64,000 nt of DNA from Flavobacteriales bacterium (GTDB lineage Bacteria > Bacteroidota > Bacteroidia > Flavobacteriales_F > PHOS-HE28). Below, piece by piece: positions 8,000 to 15,901 of the stretch. The position numbers and the translations under genes were made by a program. The notes under the pieces are model-generated. The model was not told the DNA's origin, searched no databases, and saw only the letters and a list, made by a program, of their open reading frames with translations. The stretch spans positions 62,001 to 126,000 of the forward strand of contig JADJTW010000003.1 in assembly GCA_016710965.1 (NCBI GenBank). The letters are read 5' to 3'. Position 1 is the first letter of the stretch, and each line of letters opens with the position of its first letter.

Positions 8000-8842
8000 C
8001 TATTCCACGAAAACGGCCCACTTCAGATTGAAGATGTAGCGGTCCTCATCGGCGGTGCCGGCATCATCCACGAGTCCGGTGACACGGATGGCGGCATAGT
8101 GGCTGGTATTGGCCGGCAGGCTGCCAAGGCGGGTAAGGATGATATCGCCCACTTGGATATTGTCGATCTGTTGCAGCGGGATCCCTGTCGTATAGGCATT
8201 CTTCAAGGAGATGTCCGTGGCGTTGGCGTAGTCGAACCCATTGTACCGCAGCATTCGGCCATTCGCGGGGGATATCCAGGAACGGCTGAGCTCGGTAGTA
8301 CTTCCATTCGCAGGATTGTCCTGCAGATCGCGCAAGGTGCTGTCGGCGGTGTATATCACTTGCACGCGGTCCTGGAGGTCGAATGCCGATTCAGGGTGAA
8401 CCCCTGAGTTGCGTGAGTAGAAGATATGTCCGCTGGTCTCGGTCAGCAGTGTTTCGCCAAGCGTAACGTACAAGGTGCGTGACGTGGACATCGTCTCGCC
8501 CTCCGCATCGAAAAGGGTGAACATGTAGAACTCAGTGTAGTTGGCCGTGGCGTGAGCCACCACGAATTCCCAGTTCCAAAGGAAGCGATCACCTGCCAAG
8601 GTCGAATCCTTCACGGTTACGGTAAATCCATTATTGCGCTTGGAAGTTATCACCAGGCGAGTGAGGTTGGAGTTATCCGATCTTCCTTCGATCAAGAAGG
8701 AAGTCACCTGGCCGGATGTGACGTCGATGTCGCGGTCAGTCGGTTGCACGAGCAGAAGCGGGATCTTGTTCTCCTTCTTGCAGAAAATGAGCAGCCCGGC
8801 GATTATAAGAACGAGGAGGGTCGGACGGGTGAGGCGGTTCAT
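8000..8842 (-). CDS. Uncharacterised lipoprotein (280 aa)
   Basis: N-terminus MNRLTRPTLLVLIIAGLLIFCKKEN is a lipoprotein signal (lipobox LIFC). The mature region opens with LLLVQPTDRDIDVTSGQ, a beta-rich stretch like bacterial Ig/fibronectin-type domains, and contains no catalytic motif I can name. I start at ATG 8842 rather than 15 codons earlier because a perfect TACCTTTG promoter box (8859-8866) lies 16 nt upstream of it. It lies 24 nt upstream of nnr on the same strand, so it may be cotranscribed with it. Function unknown. Confidence 0.8.
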   Translation of the reverse strand: MNRLTRPTLLVLIIAGLLIFCKKENKIPLLLVQPTDRDIDVTSGQVTSFLIEGRSDNSNLTRLVITSKRNNGFTVTVKDSTLAGDRFLWNWEFVVAHATANYTEFYMFTLFDAEGETMSTSRTLYVTLGETLLTETSGHIFYSRNSGVHPESAFDLQDRVQVIYTADSTLRDLQDNPANGSTTELSRSWISPANGRMLRYNGFDYANATDISLKNAYTTGIPLQQIDNIQVGDIILTRLGSLPANTSHYAAIRVTGLVDDAGTADEDRYIFNLKWAVFVE

Positions 8843-8858
8843 GCTGTGTGGGTCGGCC

Positions 8859-8866
8859 CAAAGGTA
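8859..8866 (-). promoter_or_regulatory. TACCTTTG -7 box
   Basis: Perfect TAnnTTTG match on the minus strand 16 nt before the lipoprotein start at 8842. It decides that start over the longer frame, which begins upstream of the box. Confidence 0.65.
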
Positions 8867-8884
8867 GGCGCCCTCCGGAAAGCA

Positions 8885-8916
8885 CAAGGGCCGCGATCTT
8901 TCGATCGCGGCCCTTG
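8885..8916 (-). terminator. Strong hairpin, 14-bp perfect stem with GAAA loop
   Basis: A 14-bp perfect inverted repeat with a 4-nt loop that reads GAAA on the minus strand (a GNRA tetraloop), located 20 nt downstream of the minus-strand gene ending at 8936. No long U tract follows on the minus strand, but the position and stem strength fit a transcription terminator. Confidence 0.75.
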
Positions 8917-8935
8917 GCAGAAAGGTCAGTGCCTC

Positions 8936-9346
8936 TTATTTCGACTTGATGCGGAAGGCTTTCGCACGCACCGTGAGGGTGGTACGATTGCCCAGGAACA
9001 TCTGGTCGCGAACGCTGCTGGTGCTGAGGGGCAGGACGAAGTCCGCATCCTCGCGTTGCATCAGCGCGTCATAGAGGGCATTGTTCACCATGCGGTTGTT
9101 GGGCACCAGCCCACCACCGCCGACGTTGGCCACATGGAAGCGGCGTCCACCGATCGGGAGCACCCCGAAGAGGAACGATTGGGAAGCCGTGCCGCTCACA
9201 TCACCGATGTACTCGAGATCCTCCATCCGGAACTGCACCTGGGTCTCCACCGAAGTACCAGCGATGGTCTTGGTGTAAACGGTGCAGGAGGAGAACAACA
9301 GCACTACGGCCAGTGGCAGCAGGACGATCTTCTTGAAATTCTTCAT
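8936..9346 (-). CDS. Small lipoprotein (136 aa)
   Basis: Signal MKNFKKIVLLPLAVVLLFSSCTVY with lipobox FSSC. The mature protein contains VSGTASQSFLFGVLPIGG and then NNALYDALMQREDADFVLPL, a layout like the small Bacteroidota lipoproteins annotated as DUF6567, though I hold that only weakly. It lies 27 nt downstream of the beta-barrel gene on the same strand and is followed by a strong hairpin terminator, so the two probably form a two-gene operon for outer-membrane components. Confidence 0.8.
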   Translation of the reverse strand: MKNFKKIVLLPLAVVLLFSSCTVYTKTIAGTSVETQVQFRMEDLEYIGDVSGTASQSFLFGVLPIGGRRFHVANVGGGGLVPNNRMVNNALYDALMQREDADFVLPLSTSSVRDQMFLGNRTTLTVRAKAFRIKSK

Positions 9347-9373
9347 TGCTGCTTGTGGTTACGTAGTTGGTTC

Positions 9374-10189
9374 TTAGTTGAAATAGAGGTTCAGCACCAC
9401 GCGCACCTGATCGTTGGTGTTCATGGTCATGTACTTCTGCTTCACGCTACTGTAACGCTGACCACCGAAGGGGTCGTTGGAGACGGTGAAGTACTCGTAG
9501 GAGTCGCCATCGGCTTCCTCAACCTCAACCTTGGTGCGATCGCCGAGCTGCCAGAAAGCGCTCAGGCCGTACTCGATACCCACCGAGACGGGCAGGTCGA
9601 GCACGAACACATTCACACCGATCACGCCGCCCAGACCTACGATCGTGTAGGGGGTGGTCATGGTCGTGGAAGTGGTGCGGCCTTGACGGTCCGTGGTGCT
9701 GTTGATGCTCTTGTCGCGACCGAAGCCGAGATAGAGGTCACCAGCGAGGTACACATCGAAGATGTTGGCGCTGTTGAAGTGCTTCTCGATACCGGGTACG
9801 ATCATGTACTCGCGGCTTGCATCGAGGTACTGGGCCTCGGCCAAGCTGTTAGGCACTTGTTCCGAGGAATCCAGTTCAGCCTTGATCGAGCGGCTGCTGC
9901 GCATCAAGCGGATGCCCGCACGGTAAGCCACATCATTGCTGATATACTTCTTACCGGTGATCAGGTTTCCACGGCTCAGGCGGTTCCATACGGGGATGGA
10001 ACGGGTGGAGTCCGAAGAACCACCGAAAGCCGCGTTGTTGATGGTAAGACCGAAGGTGAGACCATAGTCACCGGCCACCGGACGGCCACCGAACTTGTAC
10101 CGGGTATCCTGGTTCTCCCGGGTGGAGAGCTGGGCGCTCGCCATCGAGCACAGCCCAAGCAGCGCAAATGACAGTATCGTCTTTTTCAT
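9374..10189 (-). CDS. Predicted outer-membrane beta-barrel protein (271 aa)
   Basis: Signal peptide MKKTILSFALLGLCSMASAQ, then alternating amphipathic strands (for example YGLTFGLTINNAAFG, FDVYLAGDLYLGFGRD, PVSVGIEYGLSAFW) and a C-terminal strand ending RVVLNLYFN with an aromatic-containing final residue pair, as expected for an outer-membrane barrel. No family assigned. Its promoter box TACCTTGG (10223-10230) lies in the upstream intergenic region, leaving a leader of about 30 nt. Followed by a small lipoprotein gene and a terminator. Confidence 0.8.
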   Translation of the reverse strand: MKKTILSFALLGLCSMASAQLSTRENQDTRYKFGGRPVAGDYGLTFGLTINNAAFGGSSDSTRSIPVWNRLSRGNLITGKKYISNDVAYRAGIRLMRSSRSIKAELDSSEQVPNSLAEAQYLDASREYMIVPGIEKHFNSANIFDVYLAGDLYLGFGRDKSINSTTDRQGRTTSTTMTTPYTIVGLGGVIGVNVFVLDLPVSVGIEYGLSAFWQLGDRTKVEVEEADGDSYEYFTVSNDPFGGQRYSSVKQKYMTMNTNDQVRVVLNLYFN

Positions 10190-10222
10190 TGGGTTTGGTT
10201 TGGTTTAGACCTTTTCTCCGGG

Positions 10223-10230
10223 CCAAGGTA
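10223..10230 (-). promoter_or_regulatory. TACCTTGG -7 box of the beta-barrel gene
   Basis: One mismatch to TAnnTTTG, 33 nt upstream of the start at 10189. The rest of the 233-nt intergenic region (10190-10422) shows only a short AGTGC/GCACT hairpin and a GCATGC repeat of no evident meaning. Confidence 0.5.
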
Positions 10231-10422
10231 GGCCTAGAGGCGCGCAAACATAAATACCGACTTTGGCATTGTCAACGAATGATCGTTCATGATGCTCATA
10301 CTTGTTGATGGGAAGGGCTGAAGTGCAAACGCACTACAGGGTACCGGTAGATATAGATGAAGCGCGCGCGTACATATAGTGCAGGTCAGACCCTAGGGCA
10401 TGCGCATGCGGTGGGCCAACGG

Positions 10423-11079
10423 TTAAACTGCTTTGTCCTTGAGCATGGGAACGAATCTGAACGCTCCTTTATCCAAACGGATCAATGCGCCTTGCTGATC
10501 TCGGTGGACCAGTAGCATTCGCTGCACCTCGCCCTCCCCTACTGGAATTACCATTCGCCCTCCAGTGCGCAATTGCTCTACGAGCCTTTCCGGCACCTCG
10601 GGCGCACCGCAGGTAACGATGATCCGATCGAAGGGTGCTTCCTTGGGCAGGCCCGCATATCCATCGCCGTGGAACAGGGCCGCTCGAATGCCCAGCCGGG
10701 CAAGGCGGTCCTTCGTCTGCAAGTAGAGCGGTTTGTGCCGCTCAACGCTGAAGACCTTGCAGCCGAGGTGAGCGAGGACGGCCGTTTGATACCCACTGCC
10801 CGTGCCAACCTCAAGGACGCGATGGCCCGGCATCAGCCCGAGCAGTTCGGACTGGATCGCCACGGTATAGGGCTGTGAAATGGTCTGTCCGCAAGGGATA
10901 GGGAATGCAGTATCCTCATAGGCCATGCTCAAGAACGCCGTGTCGTCGATGAAGAGATGGCGCGGAACGCTGCCGATAGCCGCCAGCACGGCCTCATCTA
11001 TAACGCCGCGCTTGCGAAGCACTTCCACCAATCGTCGTCGCAGGCCCTGATGCCGGTAATTGTCGCTTGGCGCGTTCAT
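10423..11079 (-). CDS. pcm: Protein-L-isoaspartate O-methyltransferase
   Basis: Methylates L-isoaspartyl residues in damaged proteins with S-adenosylmethionine, starting their repair, in the cytosol. The SAM-binding motif VLEVGTGSGYQTAVLA is at about 90-105, preceded by the PCMT-specific PIPCGQTISQPYTVA region and followed by HGDGYAGLP and APFDRIIVTCGAPEVP. 218 aa is the usual length. I start at ATG 11079 (MNAPSDNYRHQG) because a perfect TACATTTG box lies 9 nt upstream (11089-11096). Divergent from the Gfo/Idh dehydrogenase. Confidence 0.95.
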   Translation of the reverse strand: MNAPSDNYRHQGLRRRLVEVLRKRGVIDEAVLAAIGSVPRHLFIDDTAFLSMAYEDTAFPIPCGQTISQPYTVAIQSELLGLMPGHRVLEVGTGSGYQTAVLAHLGCKVFSVERHKPLYLQTKDRLARLGIRAALFHGDGYAGLPKEAPFDRIIVTCGAPEVPERLVEQLRTGGRMVIPVGEGEVQRMLLVHRDQQGALIRLDKGAFRFVPMLKDKAV

Positions 11080-11088
11080 GGTCCGCCC

Positions 11089-11096
11089 CAAATGTA
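11089..11096 (-). promoter_or_regulatory. TACATTTG -7 box of pcm
   Basis: Perfect minus-strand match to TAnnTTTG, 9 nt before the pcm ATG, predicting a very short leader. Divergent from the plus-strand box at 11123. Confidence 0.65.
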
Positions 11097-11122
11097 GCCG
11101 CAGCCCGCGCGGGGCTTCCCGC

Positions 11123-11130
11123 TATTTTTG
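11123..11130 (+). promoter_or_regulatory. TATTTTTG -7 box of the Gfo/Idh operon
   Basis: Perfect TAnnTTTG match 29 nt before the ATG at 11160. The leader contains AAGGGAAGG, a purine-rich stretch that could act as a ribosome binding site. Confidence 0.65.
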
Positions 11131-11159
11131 CGCGCCTTTCAAGGGAAGGCCATCCTACC

Positions 11160-12146
11160 ATGAACGCGCCTCTCCGCATCGGTGTCCTCGGTGCCGGCCA
11201 TCTGGGCCGCATCCATATCCAGCAATGGCGCGAGGTGCCCGGTGCGGTCATCGTGGGCTTCTTCGACCCGCACCCCGAGAAGTGCGAAGGGATCTCGAAG
11301 GAGCTGGGTGTACCGGTGGCAAAGAGCAAGGAATCGTTGCTTGAACAGATCGACATACTGGACATTGTAACCCCAACTCTTACGCACCACGCACTGGCCA
11401 GCGAAGCTCTCGCTCGAGGCTTGCATGTCTTCATTGAAAAACCCGTGACGAACACCGTTGCGGAGGCGCATGAGCTGCTCAACCTTGCTGCCAAGTACAA
11501 GAACAAAGTGCAGGTAGGCCATGTCGAGCGATTCAATCCGGCATTCCAGGCAGCAACGCCCTTCCTGGCCAATCCGATGTTCATAGAGGCGCACCGGCTT
11601 GCGCAATTCAATCCGCGCGGTACCGATGTGAGCGTGGTGCTCGACCTCATGATCCACGACATCGACATCGTACTGCATACCGTGAAGTCCCCCGTGGTGC
11701 AGGTGAATGCCAGTGGCGTGGCCGTGGTGAGCGATACCCCCGACATCGCCAACGCCCGCATCGCTTTCGCTAATGGATGCGTGGCCAACTTGACCGCCAG
11801 CCGGATCAGCTTGAAGAACATGCGCAAAAGCCGCTTTTTCCAGCGAGACGCCTATATCGCCGTGGACATGCTGACCAAGGAGACCGAGGTGGTACGTATG
11901 CGCACGGTCCACGGCGAGGTGGATCCGTTCGCGGTGACGATCGACCTGGGCGAAGGCAAGGGATCACGTGAGATCAGCTTCGAGAAGCCCGAAGTTCCCA
12001 AGGTCAATGCGATACGAGAAGAACTTGCCGCGTTCGTGCGCTGCATCATGGAAGACACGCAGCCGGTGGTCTCCCTAGCCGATGGGACCGCTGCCCTGGA
12101 GACGGCCCATGCAGTGCTTGCGGGCATGGATGTACGCAAAGCGTGA
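11160..12146 (+). CDS. Gfo/Idh/MocA-family dehydrogenase, GnnA-like
   Basis: NAD(P)-dependent sugar dehydrogenase with an N-terminal Rossmann fold (LRIGVLGAGHLGRIH, residues 5-19), the family lysine in EKP (HVFIEKPVTN, about 95) and a C-terminal domain with DLMIHDIDIVL. The run from GQVGHVERFNPAFQAA to LTASRISLKNMRKSR is the form highly conserved in Bacteroidota; its best studied relatives are GnnA-type UDP-GlcNAc 3-dehydrogenases that supply 3-amino sugars for lipid A. That substrate is an inference. Start ATG 11160; first gene of a run with a lipoprotein and a sugar transferase. Confidence 0.85.
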   Translation: MNAPLRIGVLGAGHLGRIHIQQWREVPGAVIVGFFDPHPEKCEGISKELGVPVAKSKESLLEQIDILDIVTPTLTHHALASEALARGLHVFIEKPVTNTVAEAHELLNLAAKYKNKVQVGHVERFNPAFQAATPFLANPMFIEAHRLAQFNPRGTDVSVVLDLMIHDIDIVLHTVKSPVVQVNASGVAVVSDTPDIANARIAFANGCVANLTASRISLKNMRKSRFFQRDAYIAVDMLTKETEVVRMRTVHGEVDPFAVTIDLGEGKGSREISFEKPEVPKVNAIREELAAFVRCIMEDTQPVVSLADGTAALETAHAVLAGMDVRKA

Positions 12147-12171
12147 ACAGCGCATACTGATCCGCCCCGCC

Positions 12172-13056
12172 ATGCGTTGCCCGCCTTGTACGATGACCCT
12201 TGTTACGCCCTTAGCCGGACTCCTTCTCCTCCCGCTCGTTGCCTGCACCAAGGGCGACGGGGTACCGGCCTATCTCGAGATACCGGCTGTGGAAGTTGTC
12301 ACCACCACAGCCCAGGGCTCGGCCACCAGCAAGATCACGGATGCGTGGGTGAGCATAGACGAGAAGCTGCTGGGCGTGTGGGAATTACCTGCGCACATAC
12401 CCGTGCTGGCCGCGGGGCTTCATACGATCAATGTGGCGCCCGCGATAAAGCGCAATGGCACCTATGACGACCGGCTGCGCTACCCTTTCTATACCATGTG
12501 GAACGGTGCGGTGGACCTGATACGCGAAGGAAGCACCGTGGTCACGCCGCAGACCAGCTACATCGCCCAGGCCGAGTTCTGGATCGAAGGATTCGAGGAC
12601 GCCTTCACACAGTTCAACGTGACAAGCGACAGTGACACCACCCTGAATAGATACATACCTGGCGAGAACCCGGGCATGCCCTTCCTGGAGAACAGTCCAT
12701 GCGGCGGTTTCGTGCTCGACCCGGCACATCCGCATATGCGCATCTACACCGATGAGAACTACGAGGCGAACGGCAATGCCGTCTTCCTGGAGCTGGACTA
12801 CCGCAGCGACGTGACCATCGCCGTGGGCGTGCTGTACAGCGCCGGTGGCATCTCCTACACGAACGACTATATCTATCTGGCACCCACGGGTAGCAATGGC
12901 GTTGCGCCTTGGAACAAGATCTATATCGACCTGTCGCCGGTCTTCAATACGGCAATTGCCGAGAGGGACCTCTACCTCGTTGCGGAGCTGCCGACCGGAG
13001 CATCCGCCGCACAGGTGTACATCGACAACTTCAAGCTAGTGCGCATCGCATCATGA
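12172..13056 (+). CDS. Uncharacterised lipoprotein (294 aa)
   Basis: N-terminal MRCPPCTMTLVTPLAGLLLLPLVACTKGD shows a hydrophobic signal ending in lipobox LVAC; an alternative start is the ATG at 12193. The body is beta-rich with VTTTAQGSATSKITDAWVSI and two aromatic-rich strands, and a C-terminal half like a carbohydrate-binding/galactose-binding-like fold (RIYTDENYEANGNAVFLELDY ending IDNFKLV). It follows the Gfo/Idh gene by 25 nt and overlaps the sugar transferase start as ATGA, so it belongs to the same envelope-related transcript. Function unknown. Confidence 0.78.
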   Translation: MRCPPCTMTLVTPLAGLLLLPLVACTKGDGVPAYLEIPAVEVVTTTAQGSATSKITDAWVSIDEKLLGVWELPAHIPVLAAGLHTINVAPAIKRNGTYDDRLRYPFYTMWNGAVDLIREGSTVVTPQTSYIAQAEFWIEGFEDAFTQFNVTSDSDTTLNRYIPGENPGMPFLENSPCGGFVLDPAHPHMRIYTDENYEANGNAVFLELDYRSDVTIAVGVLYSAGGISYTNDYIYLAPTGSNGVAPWNKIYIDLSPVFNTAIAERDLYLVAELPTGASAAQVYIDNFKLVRIAS

Positions 13057-14471
13057 AGGACCGCAGGCTGCAGGTGGCGAAATACGTGCTGGCCGATATC
13101 CTCGGCTCGGCTGCCGCTTGGACCCTGTTCTACGCCTACCGCAAATTGCAGTTGGAGCCGCTCAAATTCGGGCACCCGGTACCGCTGGATTTCGATGCGA
13201 ATTTCTTCAAAGGCCTTTTCCTTGTACCGCTCTTCTGGTTCGGCCTCTACACCGTGGTCGGCGGTTACAGCGACATCTACCGCCGGTTCCGCACCAAGGA
13301 ATTGGGACAGACGCTCTTGGTATCGCTGGTTGGCGTGCTGGTGATCTTCTTCGTGCTGCTGCTCGATGATGAAGTGCCCAGTACCAAGTACCACTACCGC
13401 TCCTTCCTGGCGCTCTTCACGCTCCAATTCGGGATCACCTTCCCCCTGCGCTTCCTCATCACCAGCGGCACGGTGCGACGCGTCCACGACCGGCGTATCG
13501 GTTTCAATACGGTGCTGGTGGGCGGCAACGAGCGCGCCATGGCCATCCATCAGGAGATCGAGGCGATGAGGAAATCCCCCGGCAACCGGTTCATCGGATT
13601 CGTGAACGTGAACGGCGGCGACCAGCTCCTGACCAACGTAGGACTGCCGCGACTCGGCAAATGGCACGAACTACGCCAGGTGATCGACGCGCACGCCGTG
13701 GAGGAAGTGATCATTGCCGTGGACAGCGGCGAGCACGCCCACATGAGCCGCATCATGAACGAACTGGAAGGAACCAGCGTGCGCATCAAGGTCATTCCGG
13801 ACATGTACGACATCCTCAGCGGGTCGGTGAAGATGACAAGCATCTTCGGCACGCCACTGATCGAGGTGAACCCGGAGATCATGCCCGCGTGGCAGTTCTC
13901 CTTGAAGCGCGCCACGGATGTGTTTGTCAGCTCTGTCGCCCTGATGGTGCTCAGTCCGGCATACTTGATACTGGCGCTTCTGGTGAAGTGGTCCTCCAAG
14001 GGCCCCATTTTCTTCCGGCAGGAGCGGGTGGGCATCCACGGCCGACCCTTCAACATCATCAAGTTCCGGAGCATGGTGAACGAGGCGGAGACCAATGGGC
14101 CCCAGTTGAGCAGCGCCACCGATCCTCGCATAACACCTATCGGCAGGTGGATGCGCCGTACACGCATGGACGAGCTGCCGCAATTCTGGAACGTGCTCAA
14201 GGGCGAAATGAGCCTCGTTGGACCGCGTCCGGAACGCCAGCATTTCATCGATGCGATCACCGAGATCGCACCGCACTACCGCCACTTGCATAAAGTGCGG
14301 CCGGGCATCACTAGCTGGGGACAGGTGAAATTCGGCTATGCTGAGAATGTGGAGCAGATGGTGCGCCGGCTCAAGTACGACATCCTTTACATCGAGAACA
14401 TGAGCCTCGCCGTGGACCTGAAGATCCTCGCCTACACGGTGCTCATCATCCTCAAGGGCGACGGGAAGTGA
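13053..14471 (+). CDS. Polyprenyl glycosylphosphotransferase (WcaJ/PssY-like sugar transferase)
   Basis: Membrane enzyme that transfers a sugar 1-phosphate onto undecaprenyl phosphate, starting exopolysaccharide or O-antigen repeat synthesis. Several N-terminal transmembrane segments (first about 120 residues) precede a CoA-binding-like domain, then the catalytic bacterial sugar transferase domain (about 275-470) with KRATDVFVSS, IIKFRSMVNEAE, RMDELPQFWNVLKGEMSLVGPRPE and VRPGITSWGQV. 472 aa is normal. Start at ATG 13053 overlaps the lipoprotein stop by four bases. The specific sugar cannot be read from sequence. Confidence 0.92.
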   Translation: MKDRRLQVAKYVLADILGSAAAWTLFYAYRKLQLEPLKFGHPVPLDFDANFFKGLFLVPLFWFGLYTVVGGYSDIYRRFRTKELGQTLLVSLVGVLVIFFVLLLDDEVPSTKYHYRSFLALFTLQFGITFPLRFLITSGTVRRVHDRRIGFNTVLVGGNERAMAIHQEIEAMRKSPGNRFIGFVNVNGGDQLLTNVGLPRLGKWHELRQVIDAHAVEEVIIAVDSGEHAHMSRIMNELEGTSVRIKVIPDMYDILSGSVKMTSIFGTPLIEVNPEIMPAWQFSLKRATDVFVSSVALMVLSPAYLILALLVKWSSKGPIFFRQERVGIHGRPFNIIKFRSMVNEAETNGPQLSSATDPRITPIGRWMRRTRMDELPQFWNVLKGEMSLVGPRPERQHFIDAITEIAPHYRHLHKVRPGITSWGQVKFGYAENVEQMVRRLKYDILYIENMSLAVDLKILAYTVLIILKGDGK

Positions 14472-14489
14472 TCGTTCGCCCCGTGGGGC

Positions 14490-14497
14490 TACATTCG
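14490..14497 (+). promoter_or_regulatory. TACATTCG -7 box of hbd
   Basis: TACATTCG 20 nt before the hbd ATG at 14518. It excludes the GTG at 14497 as the start, because that codon overlaps the box. Confidence 0.6.
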
Positions 14498-14517
14498 TGG
14501 CCCACACGATCGTCCTC

Positions 14518-15405
14518 ATGAACATTTCCGTAATCGGTGCCGGCCAGATGGGCAACGGCATCGCCCATGTCTTCGCACAGAGCGGCCATCCGGTCACGCT
14601 CATCGATCTCGCCCAAGCGGGCCTGGACAAAGGACTGGCTACCATCGGCAAGAACCTGGACCGGCAGGTGGCCAAAGGCACGATCACCGAGGAGCAGAAG
14701 GTCGCAACGCTCGGAAACATCTCTACTTCCACCGATCTCGCGAGCGGTGTGAAGAGCGCAGGCCTTGTTGTTGAAGCAGCCACGGAGAACGTCGATCTGA
14801 AGCTGAAGATCTTCCGGGACCTGGATGCGAACGCGCCCGCCGGTTGCATCCTCGCCACCAACACCAGCAGTATCAGCATCACACGCATCGCCGCCGCCAC
14901 CAAGCGACCCGCGCAGGTCATCGGCATGCACTTCATGAACCCCGTGCCGGTGATGAAACTAGTGGAGGTGATCCGCGGCTATGATACCAGTGATGCGGTG
15001 ACCAAGACCGTGGTGGACCTGAGCACCGCCATCGGCAAGGTGCCTGTTGCCGTGAACGACTACGCCGGCTTCGTGGCGAACAGGATACTCATGCCCATGA
15101 TCAATGAGGCCATCCAAACGCTCTTCCAAGGTGTCGGGGGGGTAGCCGAGATCGATACCATCATGAAACTGGGCATGGCCCACCCCATGGGCCCGCTTCA
15201 GCTGGCTGATTTCATCGGCCTCGATACCTGCCTTGCCATCATGCGCGTGCTGCACGAAGGTTTGGGGGAAGCGAAATACGCGCCCTGTCCCCTGCTCGTC
15301 CAAATGGTGACCGCTGGAAAACTCGGCGTGAAGAGCGGCGAAGGGTTCTACGTGTACACGGCGGGCAGCAAGGATCTGGTGGTGGCACCGGGATTGAAGC
15401 GGTGA
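14518..15405 (+). CDS. hbd: 3-hydroxybutyryl-CoA dehydrogenase
   Basis: Soluble NAD(P)-dependent enzyme oxidising 3-hydroxyacyl-CoA (or reducing acetoacetyl-CoA) in fatty-acid/butyrate metabolism. The Rossmann fingerprint NISVIGAGQMGNGIAHVFA opens the protein; the family motif ATNTSSISITRIA and catalytic His in GMHFMNPVPVMKLVE (about 140) follow, and the C-terminal dimerisation domain has HPMGPLQLADFIGLD and KSGEGFYVY. 295 aa, full length. Its stop overlaps the GTG start of the following GNAT gene as GTGA, so the two are probably cotranscribed. Confidence 0.95.
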   Translation: MNISVIGAGQMGNGIAHVFAQSGHPVTLIDLAQAGLDKGLATIGKNLDRQVAKGTITEEQKVATLGNISTSTDLASGVKSAGLVVEAATENVDLKLKIFRDLDANAPAGCILATNTSSISITRIAAATKRPAQVIGMHFMNPVPVMKLVEVIRGYDTSDAVTKTVVDLSTAIGKVPVAVNDYAGFVANRILMPMINEAIQTLFQGVGGVAEIDTIMKLGMAHPMGPLQLADFIGLDTCLAIMRVLHEGLGEAKYAPCPLLVQMVTAGKLGVKSGEGFYVYTAGSKDLVVAPGLKR

Positions 15406-15896
15406 GGATACAAGCGGCCGATCCCGCGGACATCCCCTTCATCCGCGCCATCGCCCTTGCCACCTGGCCCGTTGCCTATAAGGAGATCCTATCGCCTGCC
15501 CAACTGGCGTACATGCTTGAAATCATGTACAGCGAAGCGGCGCTCGCCGACCAGATGACGGTGAAAGGACATCGCTTCCTTCTTGCACACCATGATGACC
15601 GAGCGATGGGCTTCGCCGCTTTCGAGCACCATTGTCGTGGAGAGCGGAGCACCCGGCTGCACAAGCTTTATGTGCTACCGGAAGTGCATGGCTCCGGTGC
15701 CGGTCGCTCGCTGCACAACGCCGTGGAAGAAGCCGCGAGATCAGCGGGCGATACGCAGCTGGAACTGAACGTGAACCGCTTCAACCCATCGCGCAGTTGG
15801 TACGAGCGTATCGGCTATCGCATTGCGCGCGATGAGGTCATCGATCTCGGCAACGGGTACGTCATGGACGACCACGTGATGGTGAAGCCGCTCTGA
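15402..15896 (+). CDS. GNAT-family N-acetyltransferase
   Basis: 164-aa GCN5-related acetyltransferase. Motif A is visible as LHKLYVLPEVHGSGAGRSLH (about 86-105, Q/R-x-x-G-x-G/A type acetyl-CoA loop) and motif B as RSWYERIGYRIA (about 129-140). The N-terminal part (IPFIRAIALATWPVAYKEIL) fits the usual first helices. The substrate cannot be predicted. GTG start overlaps the hbd stop; it ends five bases from the convergent DUF4294 gene. Confidence 0.85.
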   Translation: MRIQAADPADIPFIRAIALATWPVAYKEILSPAQLAYMLEIMYSEAALADQMTVKGHRFLLAHHDDRAMGFAAFEHHCRGERSTRLHKLYVLPEVHGSGAGRSLHNAVEEAARSAGDTQLELNVNRFNPSRSWYERIGYRIARDEVIDLGNGYVMDDHVMVKPL

Positions 15897-15901
15897 TCGG
15901 C

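Noticed and set aside
8552..10171. A 539-codon plus-strand open frame
   Set aside because: It runs antisense across three minus-strand genes with signal peptides, promoters and a terminator; codon bias favours the minus genes. A by-product of high GC.
10396..10410. GCATGCGCATGC palindrome as operator
   Set aside because: Too short, not repeated, and lies in intergenic DNA without a regulator next to it.
13671..14936. A 421-codon minus-strand frame
   Set aside because: Antisense to the sugar transferase and hbd genes, both unambiguous.
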